A stretch of 64,000 bases of DNA from Jiangella alba (GTDB lineage Bacteria > Actinomycetota > Actinomycetes > Jiangellales > Jiangellaceae), in NCBI RefSeq assembly GCF_900106035.1, contig NZ_FNUC01000004.1:62001-126000 (forward strand). The letters are read 5' to 3'. Every line of letters starts with the position of its first letter. Positions within the stretch are counted from its first letter, which is position 1. The notes under the pieces are model-generated. The model did no database searches. It was not told where the DNA came from and was given only the letters and a program-made list of their open reading frames with translations. A program made the position numbers and the translations under genes. Below are positions 17,178 through 26,883 of this stretch, piece by piece.

Positions 17178-18125
17178 ATGACTGTTGTCCGCGACTCGTC
17201 ACCGTTCGTCGAGATGTCCCGCGCCGACTGGGCGCGGCTGCGCGACGAGACCCCGTTGTCGCTGACGGCGGCGGAGCTCGAGGAGCTGCGCGGGCTCGGC
17301 GACGCCGTCGACCTCGACGAGGTACGCGACGTGTACCTGCCGCTGTCGCGCCTGCTCAACCTGCGGTTCCGGGCCGCGGCGCGGCTGCACGAGGCGACGA
17401 CGACGTTCCTCGGCGGGTTCGCGGCGCGCACGCCGTTCGTCATCGGCATCGCCGGGTCGGTCGCCGTCGGGAAGTCGACGACGGCGCGGCTGCTGCGGGT
17501 GCTGCTGGCCCGCTGGTCCGAACATCCCCGGGTGGCGCTGGTCACCACCGACGGCTTCCTGCTGCCCAACGCGGAGTTGCAGCGGCGCGGGCTCATGCAG
17601 CGCAAGGGGTTCCCCGAGTCGTACGACCGGCGGGCGCTGCTGCGGTTCGTGACGGCGGTGAAGTCGGGCGAGCAGGTGGTGACGGCGCCGGTGTACTCGC
17701 ACCTCACCTACGACATCGTCGAGGGCGGGCAGATCACCGTCGAACGGCCGGACATCCTGCTGATCGAGGGCCTGAACGTGCTGCAGCCGGCCCGGCCCCG
17801 CGCCGACGGCGTCGCCGGGCTCGCCGTCAGCGACTTCTTCGACTTCTCCCTGTACGTCGACGCCTCACCGAAGGACGTCCGCCGCTGGTACGTCGAGCGG
17901 TTCCTGCGGCTGCGCGAGACGGCGTTCCAGCGGCCGGAGTCGTACTTCCGCCGCTACGGCGACCTCGACCACGACGCCGCCGTCACCCAGGCCGAGCAGC
18001 TGTGGGACACCATCAACGGGCCCAACCTCGCGCAGAACATCCTGCCCACCCGGGGCCGGGCCACGTTGACGCTGACGAAGGGCCCGGACCACTCGGTGCA
18101 GCGCATCAGGCTGCGCAAGATCTAG
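17178..18125 (+). CDS. coaA: Type I pantothenate kinase
   Basis: This 315-residue enzyme phosphorylates pantothenate, the committed step of coenzyme A synthesis. The P-loop is GSVAVGKST (residues 93-101). [25 protein letters not shown] and LIEGLNVLQ follow in the usual order, and the end [17 protein letters not shown] is conserved. It lies divergent from glmS with 71 bp between the starts. A small hairpin after the stop (18122-18141) probably separates it from the convergent acetyltransferase gene. Confidence 0.96.
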   Translation: MTVVRDSSPFVEMSRADWARLRDETPLSLTAAELEELRGLGDAVDLDEVRDVYLPLSRLLNLRFRAAARLHEATTTFLGGFAARTPFVIGIAGSVAVGKSTTARLLRVLLARWSEHPRVALVTTDGFLLPNAELQRRGLMQRKGFPESYDRRALLRFVTAVKSGEQVVTAPVYSHLTYDIVEGGQITVERPDILLIEGLNVLQPARPRADGVAGLAVSDFFDFSLYVDASPKDVRRWYVERFLRLRETAFQRPESYFRRYGDLDHDAAVTQAEQLWDTINGPNLAQNILPTRGRATLTLTKGPDHSVQRIRLRKI

Positions 18126-18141
18126 GGTGTGTCTCCCCTAG
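18122..18141. terminator. Short hairpin between convergent coaA and acetyltransferase genes
   Basis: CTAGGG (18122-18127) pairs with CCCTAG (18136-18141) around an 8-nt loop. The stem includes the coaA stop codon. There is no U-tract, so this is a modest, possibly bidirectional terminator. Confidence 0.35.
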
Positions 18142-18154
18142 CCGTCGCCGCAGG

Positions 18155-19165
18155 TCAGACGTCGCGCTGGTAGCCGGCGAGCCAGCCCGCGGGCAGGTAG
18201 CCGAGCTGCTCGTTGACCGCGATCATGTAGCTGTTGGTGTCGGCGTTCCAGGTCCAGACGGTGCGCACGCCGGGCCGGTCGCGCAGCAACGTGCGCAGGT
18301 TGGCGATCTTGAGCAGCAGGCCCAGCCGGTGCCCGCGGTGCCGGGGATCGACGATGGTCTCGCCCTGCATGCCGGTGCTGTCGTCGTCGGCGGCCAGCAC
18401 GATGGCGGTCTGCCCGGCGAAGGCGCCGTCGGGCGCCACGGCGGCCGCGCACCAGGCGTGGCGGCGCATGCGGGCCATGCGGTCCTCGCGCAGGCGGATC
18501 CGGGCGGGATCCCAGGCCTCCTGCTCGTAGTCGAGCGCGCCGAGCGGCGCGTCGGTGCTCATGCGCGCCGTCATGCGGGCGTACTCGGCGACGTGCTCGT
18601 CGGGGACGCGATCGCGCCAGGTGACGACGCGGTAGCCGGTGGCATGGGCGCCGGCGTCGCGCTCGAGCCGGGCCAGTGCGTCGAGGTCGAACGGCGGGCG
18701 TTGCACCCGCAGCACCTCGTCGATGCGACGGGTGTAGCCGTGCCGTTCGGCGAACCGGGTGCCGGGCGACTGCTGGGGTCCGGGCGGGCCCTCGACGTCA
18801 GCCATGAACCGGGTACGTCCGCGCCGGATCGCCTCGGCCTCGAGCGCCCGCAGCAGCGCGGTGCCGACGCCGCGGCGGCGGGCCTCGGGCCGGACCGCGA
18901 GGTCGATCTCGCCCAGGGCGCGGTTGTCGAGCAGCGGCAGCACGACCGCGGCTGCGCCCACCACCGCACCGTCGGCGTCCTCGGCCAGCCAGAGCTCGAC
19001 ATCGAAGGCGTCGGAGCGCTCGAAGTAGACCCGAAGCTCGTGCTCGCGCCAGTGCGGCCCGCCAGGGAAGTCGTGGGCGTAGCCGGCGTGGCGCGCGGCG
19101 TACCAGGCCGGGTAGGCGGGGTCGCGGGTGCCGTCGAGCCTGCGGATGACCACGTCCGTCCCCAT
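18155..19165 (-). CDS. Two-domain GNAT acetyltransferase, paralogue A
   Basis: This 336-residue protein consists of two GNAT folds. The N-terminal half has LDNRALGEIDLAVRPEARRRGVGTALL (acetyl-CoA loop RRRGVG), and the C-terminal half DPRHRGHRLGLLLKIAN with VWTWNADTNSYMIAVNEQLGY. The architecture resembles mycothiol-synthase- and Eis-like tandem GNATs, but there is no evidence for that substrate. It is closely similar along its whole length to the neighbouring paralogue B, from which it is separated by 7 bp, so the pair arose by tandem duplication and is probably co-transcribed. Confidence 0.85.
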   Translation of the reverse strand: MGTDVVIRRLDGTRDPAYPAWYAARHAGYAHDFPGGPHWREHELRVYFERSDAFDVELWLAEDADGAVVGAAAVVLPLLDNRALGEIDLAVRPEARRRGVGTALLRALEAEAIRRGRTRFMADVEGPPGPQQSPGTRFAERHGYTRRIDEVLRVQRPPFDLDALARLERDAGAHATGYRVVTWRDRVPDEHVAEYARMTARMSTDAPLGALDYEQEAWDPARIRLREDRMARMRRHAWCAAAVAPDGAFAGQTAIVLAADDDSTGMQGETIVDPRHRGHRLGLLLKIANLRTLLRDRPGVRTVWTWNADTNSYMIAVNEQLGYLPAGWLAGYQRDV

Positions 19166-19172
19166 GGCGGGA

Positions 19173-20165
19173 TCAGATGGTGCGCTGGTAGGCGGCGGAC
19201 CAGCCGGCGATCTCGTAGCCGAGCGTCTCGTTGATGGCGATCATGTGGGTGTTGACGTCGGCGTTCCACGTCCACACCGACTGCACGCCGGGGCGGTCGG
19301 CCAGCAGTTCGCGCAGGTTGGCCGCCTTGAGCAGCAGGCCGAGCCGGTGGCCGCGGTGGCCGGGGTCGACGATGGTGGCGTCCTGGAAGCCGATGGCGTC
19401 GCTGTCGCGCGACACCGTGATCTCGGTGACGCCCGCCATGCTGCCGTCGGGGGCGATGGCGGCGGCGACCCACGTGCTGCGGCGCATGAGGTCGCTGCGC
19501 CGCTCGGCGGTGCGGATGCGGGCGGCGTCCCACACCTCGGGCTCGGACTCGATGCCGCCCTGCGGCTCGTCGGTGCTCATGCGGCCCTCGAGCCGGGCGT
19601 ACTCGTCGACGAACTCGTCCGGGGCGTGGTCGCGCCAGGTGACGATGCGGTAGCCCTCGGCGTGCGGCCGGGCCGCCTCCTCGGCCGCCGCGACGGCGTC
19701 GAGGTCGAACGGCGGGCGCTGCACGCGCATGATCTCGCCGATGCGCCGGGTGAAGCCGTGCCGCTCGGCGAAGGCCATGCCCGCCGTGCGGTCGGTGCCC
19801 AGCGGCGCCTCGATGTAGAGCAGCTGGCTGCTGCGCCCCGCGGCCTTCGACGCCTCGTCGACGGTGGCCAGCAGCGCGCTGCCGATGCCCCGGCGGGCGT
19901 CCTCGGGCCGCACGAACACCTCGGGCTCGGCCATGGTGAGGTTGTCGCGCTGCGGCAGCACCAGCACGGCGGCGCCGACGGCCCGGCCGTCGTCCTCGGC
20001 CAGCCACAGCTGCACGGAGCGGTACTCGGTGCCCTGGTAGATGACCTTCAGCTCGGGTTCGAGCCACTGCGGGCCGGTGGGGTTGTCGGCCACGCGCGCG
20101 GCGAGGTAGACCTCGTACCAGGTGGCGAAGTCGGCGTCGGACGCATGGATCGGTCTGATCTGCAC
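19173..20165 (-). CDS. Two-domain GNAT acetyltransferase, paralogue B
   Basis: This 330-residue tandem-GNAT protein has an N-terminal loop PEDARRGIGSALLATV and a C-terminal DPGHRGHRLGLLLKAAN with VWTWNADVNTHMIAINETLGY. Shared blocks with paralogue A include RVQRPPFDLDA, GYRIVTWRDHAPDE and EYARLEGRMSTD. A GTG at 20165 is the start. It lies downstream of glmM on the same strand with a 46-bp gap containing a hairpin (20180-20197). The substrate is unknown; possible roles are small-molecule detoxification or N-acetylation of an amino metabolite. Confidence 0.85.
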   Translation of the reverse strand: MQIRPIHASDADFATWYEVYLAARVADNPTGPQWLEPELKVIYQGTEYRSVQLWLAEDDGRAVGAAVLVLPQRDNLTMAEPEVFVRPEDARRGIGSALLATVDEASKAAGRSSQLLYIEAPLGTDRTAGMAFAERHGFTRRIGEIMRVQRPPFDLDAVAAAEEAARPHAEGYRIVTWRDHAPDEFVDEYARLEGRMSTDEPQGGIESEPEVWDAARIRTAERRSDLMRRSTWVAAAIAPDGSMAGVTEITVSRDSDAIGFQDATIVDPGHRGHRLGLLLKAANLRELLADRPGVQSVWTWNADVNTHMIAINETLGYEIAGWSAAYQRTI

Positions 20166-20179
20166 ACGTCGAGCCTCGT

Positions 20180-20197
20180 CCTCGCCACCCGGCGAGG
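20180..20197. other. Intergenic hairpin downstream of glmM
   Basis: CCTCGCC (20180-20186) pairs with GGCGAGG (20191-20197) around ACCC. A run of five T follows at 20205-20209 on the plus strand. Both flanking genes run on the minus strand, where no T-run follows the stem. It would therefore terminate only plus-strand (antisense) transcription. Its role is uncertain. Confidence 0.3.
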
Positions 20198-20211
20198 CAA
20201 CCGGTTTTTCG

Positions 20212-21561
20212 TCAGAGCGCCAGTTCGGCCTGGACGGTCGCGGCCAGCCGGCGGGCCACCGTCTCGGCCTGCTCCGGGGTGGCGGCCTCGACCATGACGC
20301 GGACCAGCGGCTCGGTGCCCGACGGGCGGAGCAGGACGCGGCCGGTGTCGCCGAGCTCGGCCTCGGCCTCGGCGACGGCGGTCTTGACGCCTTCGTCGAC
20401 GGTGACGCGGGTCTTGTCGACGCCCTTGACGTTGACCAGGACCTGCGGGAGCCGCTGCACGACGCCGGCCAGCTCGGCCAGCGGGGTGCCGGACGACGCG
20501 ACCTGGGAGAGCAGGTGGACGGCCGTCAGCACGCCGTCGCCGGTGGTGCCGTGGTCGAGCATGACGACGTGGCCGGACTGCTCGCCACCGAGGTTGTAGC
20601 CGCCGGCCTTCATCGCCTCGAGGACGTACCGGTCGCCGACGGCGGTGTCGATGACGCCGACGCCGGCCTGCCGCATGGCCAGCCGGAAGCCCTCGTTCGA
20701 CATGACGGTGGCGACGACGGAGTCGCGGCGCAGCGTCCCCTGGCCGCGCATGGCCAGCGCGAGGATGGCCAGGATCTGGTCGCCGTCGACGATCTCGCCG
20801 GTGGCGTCGACGGCCAGGCAGCGGTCGGCGTCGCCGTCGTGGGCGATGCCGAGGTCGGCGCCGGCCGCGACCACCTCGGCCGCGACGACGTCGAGGTGGG
20901 TGGAGCCGCAGTTGTGGTTGATGTTCAGGCCGTCGGGCTCGGCGCAGACCGCGATGACGTCGGCGCCCAGCCGCCGCAGCGCCTCGGGAGCCGCGCGGTA
21001 GGCGGCGCCGTGCGCGCAGTCGACGACGACGCGCAGGCCCTCGAGCCGGGACGGCGCGGTGCCGACGATGTGCGAGATGTAGGTCTCGAGGCCCTCGGGG
21101 TGCTCGTGGACGCGGCCGATCTCGGCGCCCGTGGGCCGCTTCCACGGCTCGCGCAGCCGCGCCTCGATGGCGTCCTCGACGGAGTCCTCGAGCTTCTGGC
21201 CGCCCTTGGCGAAGAACTTGATGCCGTTGTCGGGCATCGGGTTGTGGCTGGCCGACAGCATGACCCCGAGGTCGGCGTCGAGCATGCCGGTGAGGAACGC
21301 CACAGCGGGCGTGGGCAGCACGCCGACCTTCAGGACGTCGGCGCCGGCGCTGGCGAGGCCGGCCACGACGGCCGCCTCGAGGAACTCGCCGGAGGCCCGA
21401 GGGTCGCGGCCGACGACGGCGACGGGGCGGCGGCCGGAGCCGAAGGCGCCGATCTCACCCAGCACGTGGGCGGCGGCGACGGAGAGGTCGAGGGCGAGCT
21501 CGGCCGTGAGATCGGAGTTCGCCAGGCCGCGAACGCCGTCGGTGCCGAAGAGACGAGCCAC
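20212..21561 (-). CDS. glmM: Phosphoglucosamine mutase
   Basis: This 449-residue enzyme converts glucosamine-6-phosphate to glucosamine-1-phosphate, directly following GlmS in UDP-GlcNAc synthesis. The GTG at 21561 gives the family start [30 protein letters not shown] carries the phosphorylated Ser, [13 protein letters not shown] the Mg-binding Asp triad, GGEQSGHVV the sugar-binding loop and [16 protein letters not shown] the phosphate-binding C-terminus. It lies downstream of rplM-rpsI, the standard actinobacterial order, but a 16-bp-stem hairpin separates them. Confidence 0.97.
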   Translation of the reverse strand: MARLFGTDGVRGLANSDLTAELALDLSVAAAHVLGEIGAFGSGRRPVAVVGRDPRASGEFLEAAVVAGLASAGADVLKVGVLPTPAVAFLTGMLDADLGVMLSASHNPMPDNGIKFFAKGGQKLEDSVEDAIEARLREPWKRPTGAEIGRVHEHPEGLETYISHIVGTAPSRLEGLRVVVDCAHGAAYRAAPEALRRLGADVIAVCAEPDGLNINHNCGSTHLDVVAAEVVAAGADLGIAHDGDADRCLAVDATGEIVDGDQILAILALAMRGQGTLRRDSVVATVMSNEGFRLAMRQAGVGVIDTAVGDRYVLEAMKAGGYNLGGEQSGHVVMLDHGTTGDGVLTAVHLLSQVASSGTPLAELAGVVQRLPQVLVNVKGVDKTRVTVDEGVKTAVAEAEAELGDTGRVLLRPSGTEPLVRVMVEAATPEQAETVARRLAATVQAELAL

Positions 21562-21603
21562 GGATTGTGCTCCTAGTGGGACAGCGGACGAACGATGGGA
21601 AAC

Positions 21604-21647
21604 GCGAACGGCCCCGGGTTCTGTATACCCCCCGGGGCCGTTCGCGG
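21604..21647 (-). terminator. Strong hairpin between rpsI and glmM
   Basis: CGCGAACGGCCCCGGG (21604-21619) pairs perfectly with 21632-21647, a 16-bp stem with a 12-nt loop. It follows the rpsI stop by about 20 nt in the direction of transcription. There is only a weak TTT after the stem. It likely reduces ribosomal-operon readthrough into glmM. Confidence 0.7.
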
Positions 21648-21668
21648 ATACTCGCGCGGTGCGCGAAA

Positions 21669-22160
21669 TCAGCGCTTGCTGTACTGCGGAGCCTTGCGGG
21701 CCTTCTTGAGACCGGCCTTCTTCCGCTCCGTGACGCGGGCGTCGCGGGTGAGGAAGCCGGCCTTCTTCAGCGCCGGGCGGTTGTTCTCGGTGTCGGCGGC
21801 GTTCAGCGCCCGGGCGATGCCCAGCCGCAGCGCACCGGCCTGGCCGGTGACGCCGCCGCCGTCGATGCGGGCGACGATGTCGTAGCGGTCGCCCAGCTCG
21901 AGCTCGACCAGCGGCGAGCTGACCAGCTGCTGGTGCACCTTGTTCGGGAAGTAGGCGTCGAGCGTGCGGCCGTTGATGGTCCACTGCCCGGTGCCCGGCG
22001 CGATGCGCACGCGCGCGATGGCCTGCTTGCGCCGGCCGGTGGCCGCGGCGGCCTCGATGTTCGAGAAGCGCGACGGCGCCGACTCGGAGGTGTAGCTCTC
22101 GATGGGAGCCTCGTCGGTGTCGACCTCGTCGACGGTGGTCTCAGTCATGTCCTCACTCAC
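21669..22160 (-). CDS. rpsI: 30S ribosomal protein S9 (uS9)
   Basis: This 163-residue protein has the invariant C-terminus [12 protein letters not shown], which reaches the decoding site. [18 protein letters not shown] and [10 protein letters not shown] are also conserved. An acidic N-terminal extension of about 35 residues precedes the S9 fold, as in many actinobacteria. The GTG at 22160 overlaps the rplM stop by 4 bp. An in-frame ATG at 22148 is the alternative start. It is co-transcribed with rplM. Confidence 0.96.
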   Translation of the reverse strand: MSEDMTETTVDEVDTDEAPIESYTSESAPSRFSNIEAAAATGRRKQAIARVRIAPGTGQWTINGRTLDAYFPNKVHQQLVSSPLVELELGDRYDIVARIDGGGVTGQAGALRLGIARALNAADTENNRPALKKAGFLTRDARVTERKKAGLKKARKAPQYSKR

Positions 22161-22600
22161 TGCGCGACCTGGCCGATCTCGTACGGCACGGGCTGCTGGG
22201 CCTGGTGCGGGTGCTCCGGGCCCGCGTACACCTTCAGCTTGGACAGCATCTGCCGCCCGAGGCTGTTGTGCGGGAGCATCCCCTTGACGGCCTTCTCGAT
22301 GACCCGGCGCGGGTTCTTCTCGAGGAGGTCGCGGTAGCTGGTGGAGCGCAGGCCGCCCGGCCGGCCGGAGTGCCGGTGGTCGAGCTTCTGCTCCAGCTTG
22401 TTGCCGGTGAGCGCGACCTTGTCGGCGTTCACCACGATGACGAAGTCGCCGGTGTCGACGTGCGGCGCGTAGACGGGCTTGTGCTTGCCGCGCAGCAGGG
22501 TCGCGGTCTGGCTGGCGAGCCTGCCGAGCACGATGTCGGTGGCATCGATGACATGCCACTGGCGCTGGACATCGCCGGGCTTGGGGCTGTACGTGCGCAC
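22157..22600 (-). CDS. rplM: 50S ribosomal protein L13 (uL13)
   Basis: This 147-residue protein has the exact family length when the GTG at 22600 is used ([15 protein letters not shown]). [50 protein letters not shown] and the C-terminal [11 protein letters not shown] are all conserved. It heads the rplM-rpsI operon, with a promoter about 85-110 nt upstream. Confidence 0.97.
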   Translation of the reverse strand: MRTYSPKPGDVQRQWHVIDATDIVLGRLASQTATLLRGKHKPVYAPHVDTGDFVIVVNADKVALTGNKLEQKLDHRHSGRPGGLRSTSYRDLLEKNPRRVIEKAVKGMLPHNSLGRQMLSKLKVYAGPEHPHQAQQPVPYEIGQVAQ

Positions 22601-22683
22601 GGTCGTAGGCCTTCGCTTTGGTCGAGAGGATGGATCTGGCTGGTGGCTGGCGTGCCGCGCTCCGGTACGCACAACGACACGAC

Positions 22684-22713
22684 AGGATACCTGTGCGGGC
22701 GCCGCATGGTCAA
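22684..22713 (-). promoter_or_regulatory. rplM-rpsI promoter
   Basis: On the minus strand TTGACC (22713-22708) is followed after 18 nt by TATCCT (22689-22684). This is a good sigma-A-type promoter. Initiation near 22677 would give a leader of roughly 75 nt before the GTG of rplM, long enough for regulation by a ribosomal protein. Confidence 0.65.
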
Positions 22714-22741
22714 AACGTGGGGAATCCCCGCCCGACGCCGG

Positions 22742-23617
22742 TCACACGTTCCCGTGCACCATCTCATACTGGGCCAGCTCCTCGCGAACCCAGCCGGTCG
22801 CGCGGAAGAATTCGGCCCCGTCGGACTCGGGCACGAGCGGCGGCACCGTCCACCGCCGTCCGGGGAACGCGTCGCGCAGCGCGGCCAGCAGCGCGCGGCC
22901 GTGACCACGGCGTCTGGCGGCCGGTTCGGTGTGGACGGCGGTCAGTACCGCGGTGGTCTCGGTGAGGCTGAGCAGCGCCGCGGCGGGGCCGAGCCGGTAC
23001 GCCCGGCGCGGCGGCCCGGCGGCGGCCAGCGTCTCGGGCGCGAGCTGCCAGGGCGGCTCGTCGGCGTACTCGAGCCCGGCGGCGACCTCGCGGGCGAACC
23101 GCGCGGGGTCGATCGCGGACGGGGCGGACGGCGGCACCGGCCCGGCCGCGGCGGGCCGCTCCCAGCGGTAGCCGACCAGCGTGCGCACGATGCGGAAGCC
23201 GAGCCGCTCGTACAGCCGCACCGCCGCCGCGTTGCTGGTGATGACCTCGAGCGTGACGCGGGTGGCGCCGGCCTCGACGCAGCGGACGATCGCCCGCTCC
23301 ATCAGCGTCCGCCCCACCCCGACGCCGCGGTAGGCCGGCGTGCAACCGAACCCGCCGATGCGTGCCGTGCTGCCGCGGCGGGTGACCAGGCAGATGCCGA
23401 CGAGGTCGCCGTCCGCGGTGTAGACCTCGCTGAGGTAGCGGTCGAGGTGCTCGGCGCCGAACCGCCGCTCGAACCCCGGCCCGTCGACCGACACCGGCAC
23501 GACGTAGCCCTCGAACGCCCGCGTCATGGCCTCGGCCGCCTGCTCGGACGTCAGCGTGGCGACCGGCCGCGCCGTCAGCACGCCGGCCCGGGTGGGAATC
23601 TCGTCCGCAGCGCTCAC
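22742..23617 (-). CDS. Two-domain GNAT acetyltransferase
   Basis: This 291-residue protein has a strong first GNAT domain ([42 protein letters not shown]) and a weaker second domain ([21 protein letters not shown]). The GTG at 23617 was chosen because the upstream sequence lacks coding character. It is divergent from the LuxR-type regulator by 59 bp. The substrate is unknown. The arrangement resembles the many orphan tandem-GNAT proteins of actinobacteria. Confidence 0.82.
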   Translation of the reverse strand: MSAADEIPTRAGVLTARPVATLTSEQAAEAMTRAFEGYVVPVSVDGPGFERRFGAEHLDRYLSEVYTADGDLVGICLVTRRGSTARIGGFGCTPAYRGVGVGRTLMERAIVRCVEAGATRVTLEVITSNAAAVRLYERLGFRIVRTLVGYRWERPAAAGPVPPSAPSAIDPARFAREVAAGLEYADEPPWQLAPETLAAAGPPRRAYRLGPAAALLSLTETTAVLTAVHTEPAARRRGHGRALLAALRDAFPGRRWTVPPLVPESDGAEFFRATGWVREELAQYEMVHGNV

Positions 23618-23644
23618 AGCACGATTGTCACCCGCGGACAGGAG

Positions 23645-23650
23645 TAGCGT
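23645..23650 (+). promoter_or_regulatory. Putative -10 hexamer of the LuxR-type regulator gene
   Basis: TAGCGT lies 26 nt upstream of ATG 23677 and would give a short leader. The -35 region is poor. Confidence 0.35.
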
Positions 23651-23676
23651 GGCGGCAGGATCGGTCGGGGGCGCGC

Positions 23677-25419
23677 ATGACGACTGCCGAGGCACGTGAA
23701 CGGGGCCGGGCCGCGTTCGAGACGCGGGCCTGGGAGCGGGCGTACGCGCAGCTCACGGCCGCCGACGCCGCGGCGCCGCTGCCCACCACGGACCTCGAGC
23801 GGCTCGCCGTCGCGGCGTTCCTGGCGGGCCACGACGACGAGAGCGCGGCCCTGCAGGAGCGCGGCTACCGCGAGTTGCTGCGCGAGGGCCGGCCGCACGC
23901 GGCCGTCAGGTGTGCGTTCTGGCTGGCAATCGTGCTGATCAACCAGGGTGAGTTCGCGCGGGCGGCCGGCTGGCTGGCCCGCGCCGACCGCCTCCTCGAC
24001 GACGCCGGGCGCGACTGCGCCGAGAGCGGCTACCTCCTCGCGGCCCGTGCCCGTCAGACGGTGGCCGGCGGCGACCCGGCCGTGGCCGCCGAGATGTTCG
24101 CCGAGGCCGTCGCCGTCGGACGGCGGCACGACGACACCGACCTCGTCGTCCTCGGCCGGATGGGCCGCGGCCGGGCGCTGATCGACCTCGGCAAGGTCCC
24201 CGAAGGGGTCGCGCTGCTCGACGAGGCGATGGTCGCGGTCACCGCCGGAGAGGCCGGCCCACTGCTCACCGGCATCGTCTACTGCACGGTCATCGACGCC
24301 TGCCGGGCGACGTTCGACGTGCGACGGGCCCGTGAGTGGACGGCGGCGCTCAGCCGCTGGTGCGACGCGCAGCCCGACCTCGTGCCGTTCCGCGGGGAGT
24401 GTCAGGTGCACCGCGTCCACGTCCTGCGCGACCAGGGCGCCTGGCGTGACGCGCTGGCCGAGGCCGGGCGGGCCTGCGTCCGGCTGTCCGACCCGCCGGG
24501 TCAGCCGGCCGCCGGCGCCGCCTATTACGAGCAGGCCGAGCTGCACCGGCTGCGCGGCGAGGTGGCCGCCGCCGAGGACGCGTACCGGCTGGCCGGGCTG
24601 AGCGGACTGGACCCGCAGCCCGGACTGGCGCTGCTCCGGCTCGGCCAGGGCCGGGTGGCGCCCGCCGTCGCCGGGCTGCGCCGTGCGCTCGACGAGACGC
24701 CGAGCCCGATCGAGCGGCCGGCCCTGCTCACCGCCCTGGTCGAGGCGCTGCTCGCGGCCGGCTCCGTCGACGAGGCGGCGGCGGCCGCGGCGGAACTGGC
24801 CGAGATCGCCGACTCGGCCCGGGTGCCGGTGCTGGCGGCGATGTCGGCGTACGCGACGGCGTCGGTGCGGCTGGTGCGCGGCGACGCCGGTGCCGCTCTG
24901 ACGGCCGCCCGGCGCTCCTGGGCCGGCTTCCACGAGGTCGACACCCCGTACGAGGCCGCCCGGGCCCGCGTCCTGGTCGGCCTGGCCTGCCGCGACCTCG
25001 GCGACGCCGACGCGGCCCGGCTCGAGCTCGACGCGGCGGTGCGGACGTTCCGCCGACTGTCGGCCGGGCCCGACCTCGACCGGCTGCGGCGCCTGACGGA
25101 CGGCGGCGGCGCGGGTGCGCGGCCGGGGACGGTGGGGTCGGGGTCGGGTCCGGGGCTGGGCTTGGGCGCGGCGCGGGGAGCGGGGTCAGTGTCGGAAGCG
25201 GGGGCGGCGCCTGGAGCGGCCGTCGGGTTGACGCCGCGTGAGCTGGAGGTCCTGCGCCTGGTGGCCGCCGGCCGGAGCAACCGGTCCATCGCGGCGACGC
25301 TGGTGCTCAGCGACAAGACGGTCGCCCGCCACGTCAGCAACATCTTCGCCAAACTCGGCGTCTCGTCCCGCGCCGCTGCCACGGCGTTCGCCTACGAGCA
25401 CGATCTCGTGGCGCGGTGA
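23677..25419 (+). CDS. LuxR-family transcriptional regulator with TPR-like sensor region
   Basis: This 580-residue protein has about 460 residues of Ala/Leu-rich helical repeats of TPR type (for example [21 protein letters not shown] and [16 protein letters not shown]). A Gly/Ser-rich linker (about 470-510) and a C-terminal LuxR HTH follow: [22 protein letters not shown] ... [20 protein letters not shown]. Unlike MalT/LAL regulators it lacks a P-loop NTPase domain. It is followed by a flavin monooxygenase gene on the same strand, a likely target. The ligand is unknown. Confidence 0.85.
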   Translation: MTTAEARERGRAAFETRAWERAYAQLTAADAAAPLPTTDLERLAVAAFLAGHDDESAALQERGYRELLREGRPHAAVRCAFWLAIVLINQGEFARAAGWLARADRLLDDAGRDCAESGYLLAARARQTVAGGDPAVAAEMFAEAVAVGRRHDDTDLVVLGRMGRGRALIDLGKVPEGVALLDEAMVAVTAGEAGPLLTGIVYCTVIDACRATFDVRRAREWTAALSRWCDAQPDLVPFRGECQVHRVHVLRDQGAWRDALAEAGRACVRLSDPPGQPAAGAAYYEQAELHRLRGEVAAAEDAYRLAGLSGLDPQPGLALLRLGQGRVAPAVAGLRRALDETPSPIERPALLTALVEALLAAGSVDEAAAAAAELAEIADSARVPVLAAMSAYATASVRLVRGDAGAALTAARRSWAGFHEVDTPYEAARARVLVGLACRDLGDADAARLELDAAVRTFRRLSAGPDLDRLRRLTDGGGAGARPGTVGSGSGPGLGLGAARGAGSVSEAGAAPGAAVGLTPRELEVLRLVAAGRSNRSIAATLVLSDKTVARHVSNIFAKLGVSSRAAATAFAYEHDLVAR

Positions 25420-25767
25420 GCCGGGCCGGGTTCAGTGCGCCGGGCGCGCGTTGGCCGGGTTTGCCGCGTTGGCCAGCCCCCTGCTGCCTCCATTGTCGGG
25501 AGCGCGGCCGGAAGATGGGCCAGGCTCTCCTGCCCGCACTTCTCCTGGTCCGCCGGGCGGGCCTGCCCATGATCATCAACCTTTTGCGTTGTTATCGCAG
25601 CACAGAAGGTTGATGATCATGGACGGACTGGTCGCCGAGCCGTCACGCCTACACAGTTCTACCCACGCCCACCCCGCCGCGAAGATGCATGGTTCGCCCG
25701 ACGCGGGAGGGGCGGCGCGCGTTCTAGCGTCGAAGCCTGACCTGGCCGAACGTACGGGGAGGGCGTC
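25420..25767. other. 348-nt intergenic region with a 17-bp-arm hairpin element
   Basis: No gene is supported here. It holds an inverted-repeat element (25567-25622), a -10-like TAGCGT (25725-25730) and a GGGGAGGG ribosome binding site (25756-25763) for the downstream monooxygenase gene. Open frames crossing it are extensions of shadows. Confidence 0.6.
25567..25622. repeat. Inverted-repeat element, 17-bp perfect arms
   Basis: CCATGATCATCAACCTT (25567-25583) is exactly complementary to 25606-25622. The 22-nt loop contains its own small repeat (TGCG...CGCA). The arms are AT-rich compared with the genome. The structure looks like a dispersed palindromic element or a cruciform-forming terminator. 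Confidence 0.75.
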
Positions 25768-26883
25768 ATGGACCAGCACATCGAGACCATCGTCGTCGGG
25801 GGCGGGCAGGCGGGGCTGAGCGTCGGCTACCACCTGAGGCGGAAGGGCCGCCCGGTCCTGATCCTCGACGACCGCGCCCGGACGGGCGACAACTGGCGGC
25901 GGCACTGGGACACCCTGCGGCTGTACAGCCCGGCGCGCTACGACGGGCTGCCGGGGATGCGCTTCCCCGGCCCGGGGCGGGCGTTCCCCACGAAGGACGA
26001 GGTCGCGGACTATCTGGAGGCGTACGCGGCCCGCTTCGAGCTGCCGGTCGAGCACGGCGTGCGCGTCACGGCGCTGAGCGGCGACGGCGACGGGTACGTC
26101 CTGGACTGCGGCGACCGGCGGTTCACGGCCGACAATGTGGTGGTGGCGACGGGGACGTTCGGGACGCGGGCGTACGTGCCGCCGTTCGCCGGGGACCTGG
26201 ACCCGGCCATCGTCCAGCTGCACTCCACCGACTACCTCCGCCCGGACCAGTTGCCGCCGGGCCCGGTCCTCGTCGTCGGGGCGTCGCACTCGGGTGCGGA
26301 CATCGCCGTCGAGGCGGCCCGCGAGCACCACACGATCCTCTCCGGCCGGCCGACCGGGCAGATCCCGGTGCCGCTGGAGTCGCGGCGGGCGCGGGCGGCG
26401 TTCCCGGTGCTGTGGTTCCTGGCCCGGCGGGTGTTCACGTTGAACACGCCGATCGGGCGGAAGATGCGCCCGGAGATCCGGACGCACGGCGGGCCGCTGC
26501 TGCGGGTGCAGGCCGACGATCTCGCGGCGGCCGGCGTGGAGCGGGTGACGGAGCGGGTCGCGGGCGTGCGGGACGGGCGGCCGGTGCTCGACGGCGGCCG
26601 GGTGCTCGACGTCGCGGCGGTGGTGTGGTGCACGGGGTTCCGGCAGGACTTCGGCTGGATCAGGCTGCCGGTCCTGGGCGACGACGGCTGGCCGCTGGAG
26701 GAGCGCGGCGTGGTGCCGTCGTCGCCCGGGCTCTACTTCACCGGGCTGGCGTTCCAGAGCGCGTTCGCGTCCATGCTGGTCGGCGGCGCCGGGACCGACG
26801 CGGAGCACGTCGTGCGGTACCTGGCCGCCACGCGCCCCGTCAGGGCTGCTCGAACACCGCGACAGTCCGCGCCGGGACGGTGA
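25768..26883 (+). CDS. FAD-dependent monooxygenase/oxidoreductase (CzcO/FMO-like)
   Basis: This 371-residue flavoprotein has an N-terminal FAD Rossmann motif VVGGGQAGLSVGYHL and a second nucleotide-binding motif VVGASHSGADIAVEA for NAD(P)H. VVATGTFG and VVWCTGFRQDFGW (the ATG/CTGF motif) are typical of flavin monooxygenases and Baeyer-Villiger-like enzymes. The substrate is unknown. It is preceded by GGGGAGGG and lies downstream of a LuxR-type regulator. Its last 44 bp overlap the 3' end of the convergent pullulanase gene. Confidence 0.88.
   Translation: MDQHIETIVVGGGQAGLSVGYHLRRKGRPVLILDDRARTGDNWRRHWDTLRLYSPARYDGLPGMRFPGPGRAFPTKDEVADYLEAYAARFELPVEHGVRVTALSGDGDGYVLDCGDRRFTADNVVVATGTFGTRAYVPPFAGDLDPAIVQLHSTDYLRPDQLPPGPVLVVGASHSGADIAVEAAREHHTILSGRPTGQIPVPLESRRARAAFPVLWFLARRVFTLNTPIGRKMRPEIRTHGGPLLRVQADDLAAAGVERVTERVAGVRDGRPVLDGGRVLDVAAVVWCTGFRQDFGWIRLPVLGDDGWPLEERGVVPSSPGLYFTGLAFQSAFASMLVGGAGTDAEHVVRYLAATRPVRAARTPRQSAPGR

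Noticed and set aside
20180-20209. Rho-independent terminator for glmM
   Set aside because: The T-run is on the plus strand, whereas glmM and its neighbour run on the minus strand.
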